Positions 62,120 through 64,000 of a stretch of 64,000 bases of DNA are shown here, in pieces. Each line of letters begins with the position of its first letter. Positions within the stretch are counted from its first letter, which is position 1. The notes under the pieces were generated by a model. That model had not been told where the DNA came from and searched no databases. It saw only the letters and a program-made list of their open reading frames with translations. Source of the DNA: Carallia brachiata (taxonomy: Eukaryota; Streptophyta; Magnoliopsida; Malpighiales; Rhizophoraceae); the NCBI GenBank assembly GCA_021464245.1, contig JADCRB010000071.1:3611681-3675680 (forward strand). Direction: 5' to 3'. The position numbers and the translations under genes are program-made.

Positions 62120-63153
62120 GTCGGATGGATGTTGTCCTTAATTAACCTTTCAAGAATATGTTCAGCTAATTAACATTGTGATCATCTATCAACTCCCAAA
62201 CAGGAAGGATGCCAGGATGGAATATTGCATAGTCCAGTAGAAGAGCTACTTTGTACTGAATCTTAAATTAAAAGCCTGTATTCAAGATTTTGCGTTAAAG
62301 GGTCTTCAGTTTTTCTGATGAAGAAGTCTTCAAGGTTCACCAAGAGATGGACAATCCTAGTAGATATATATGTGTAAGTAATAAAATGGTCTCCCATAAT
62401 GAAATAGCATAACAGAATCATGTCATTGCCAATTTGTTGCATTACCTATTTGAGGTCTAGTTGCACTGTTCTTTACCTGGCAAATAAAGAATGTTTATTA
62501 ACAATTCAGTCCGCATAAGAGATATTAACATGGAATCAGATACTTATCCCGAGAGTATCAAACTTGAAACATTCCAATTGGGCAGCTTCCGTGATTCTTT
62601 AAGGTAGCCAGATGAGAGAGCTCTTCAACCATAAAGTAGTGATACCCAAGTACAAACGACAGGCGAATCTTAGCAAGAATTTTGGAACCATGTTCTGAAG
62701 GATTTTGAATTGATGGAAACGTTGACGAACAAACAAAATCTCGGAATTTTAAGGAGTGTGACCTGCATGGAACTTGGCTTAATGGCTTGCCATGCTTTTT
62801 AATGAACGTGTTTCTCTCTGCTTCTATTCTGATTCCATCCTGCAACTTGGGAATCACCTATGCGCCGATCAATAAACAAAGGCTTGCACTGTCACACATG
62901 GTCGAGTATATTGGCATATTGGAATAATTTTATCTCGGGATCTTTTAGTGTTTCTGTTTGTGATCTAATTCCTGCAAACGTATATATCAAAGAGTTGCAG
63001 ATTACATTCGCACCCGCATTCACACCATACCATTCCTTGGGAATAAAATAAAATAAAAATCCGATTCCATTATCCCAAATTAATACCAAGGGCAGCAAAT
63101 ATAGCCCAAAAAAGAAAAGTACAAAAAAATGCAAAAAAAATTCTCAATCAATG
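62120..63153. other. Spacer downstream of the peptidase gene
   Basis: The peptidase 3' UTR probably extends to about 62400. An open minus-strand frame at 62558-62857 has no recognised homology. Nothing else is supported. Confidence 0.45.
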
Positions 63154-63759
63154 TCAACAGATGCATACATATTGCTTCCACATCTCATGGCCCAGACTTG
63201 GCGGCTCCAAAGGAGAAAGTGTTGTCTCTGTACCCAAGTTTACAAGGACTGGAACTTGACTAGGACCAGCATTAGATATGGTTGATTTGTTGGGGTCAGA
63301 AATCCAAGAATTGGCGGTGATGTCGCTGTGATGAACAAGGCTAGTGGCGGTGTGATATGCTTGGAGTTTAAGATCAGAACATGAAGCTCTGTTTATTTGC
63401 AAAAGAGGCTTGTTAAACCGTGAATTAGAATAGTTCATGTCGTTGCTAGTGTTGCAACATGACCAATGATTAAGACTGTTACGTACAGGATGGAAGTTGT
63501 TAGGCAAACAGTTGAGGCCGGAGACGCTTAGCTTTTGCAGAGACTCAAATGGGGTTTCCACTAGTGGGGTAGGCATATTATACATGGAGTATAAGGAACC
63601 ATTGTCAACGTATTGGCCTAAGGAGGGACAATGGAGAAGATTGGTGTGCAATTCCAAATTTGTGGCAGCATTATTGTTGGGATTTGGTTGTAAACAAGAG
63701 CTGGACATTGAGACATTATTAGAGATACTGCTAAAGGGTGTTTCCTTCCTTCTCCATAA
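63154..63759 (-). CDS. Unassigned terminal exon, Asn/Ser-rich
   Basis: A frame of at least 201 codons is open from a plausible acceptor (ttttag|tta at 63759) to TGA at 63154. It begins LWRRKETPFSSISNN and continues MSSSCLQPNPNN, then GQYVDNGSLYSMYNM and GLNCLPNNF, and ends EMWKQYVCIC. The Asn, Ser and Leu-rich composition with few charged residues resembles the C-terminal region of a plant transcription factor, but I recognise no domain. Upstream exons would lie beyond the window's right end or in the last 240 AT-rich bases. It is possibly coding, function unknown. Confidence 0.4.
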   Translation of the reverse strand, partial: LWRRKETPFSSISNNVSMSSSCLQPNPNNNAATNLELHTNLLHCPSLGQYVDNGSLYSMYNMPTPLVETPFESLQKLSVSGLNCLPNNFHPVRNSLNHWSCCNTSNDMNYSNSRFNKPLLQINRASCSDLKLQAYHTATSLVHHSDITANSWISDPNKSTISNAGPSQVPVLVNLGTETTLSPLEPPSLGHEMWKQYVCIC

Positions 63760-64000
63760 CTAAAAATATACTATTAAACAAATTCGAAAAATATATTAAC
63801 TAAAAATATGCTACTTCAGCCTCAGATCGGATTGTTTAGGTGGGACAAAAATGGCACTTATTTTTTAATTTTTTTCAAAACTAAATCTTAAATAATACTT
63901 AATATTTTCCCATCCTAAATCTTAAAAAAAAAAAAAAAAATCAAAACTTTTTTCCTGCTAATTCCGGGGTGAGGTTGGCACACTTTTGCCACCCGCTAAC

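Noticed and set aside
62558..62857. 99-codon minus-strand frame
   Set aside because: It shows no homology or signals and lies just downstream of the peptidase 3' end, so it was not called.

Overview
The window is nuclear DNA of a flowering plant, most likely a woody eudicot. It is AT-rich, its genes have many short GT-AG introns, and the space between genes is filled with small non-autonomous transposons, SINE-like copies and microsatellites. I recognise five plant protein genes, one gene fragment, and one probable non-coding transcript. Most genes here are multi-exon, so each gene entry spans from start to stop and the exon limits are given in its text.

Layout. 0.6-6.0 kb (minus): HAD-superfamily IG 5'-nucleotidase, 14 exons. 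7.8-10.2 kb (minus): TMEM208/DUF788 (SND2-like) ER membrane protein. 12.9-17.4 kb (minus): ATG18b-type PROPPIN autophagy protein, with two GC-AG introns. 21.2-25.4 kb (minus): SARK-type LRR receptor kinase. 25.5-42.9 kb: gene-free and AT-rich, with several well-delimited hAT- and Mutator-type non-autonomous elements. 42.9-45.4 kb (plus): S-adenosylmethionine decarboxylase with its tiny and small upstream ORFs. 47.1-47.4 kb (plus): broken 3' fragment of a GDP-L-fucose synthase gene. 51.5-52.6 kb (minus): apparent non-coding transcription unit carrying a near-perfect miR171b/c target-mimic site. 61.1-62.1 kb (plus): gamma-glutamyl peptidase (class I glutamine amidotransferase). 63.2-63.8 kb (minus): one unassigned Asn/Ser-rich exon.

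The order nucleotidase, DUF788, ATG18b, SARK kinase, gamma-glutamyl peptidase matches, from memory, the duplicated Arabidopsis blocks around At2g23890-At2g23970 and At4g30500-At4g30550. The block is therefore conserved and old, and the roughly 36 kb of repeats and extra loci between the kinase and the peptidase are later expansion. The genes are not an operon. They cover nucleotide metabolism, ER targeting, autophagy, senescence or immune signalling, polyamine synthesis and glutathione-conjugate processing.

One anomaly needs care. The three genes between 7.7 and 25.4 kb each show single-base gains or losses against their otherwise intact families, while the nucleotidase, the SAMDC uORF and the peptidase are clean. 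Local consensus error or real gene decay must be separated before these three are used as protein models. The most novel candidate is the miR171 mimic transcript.
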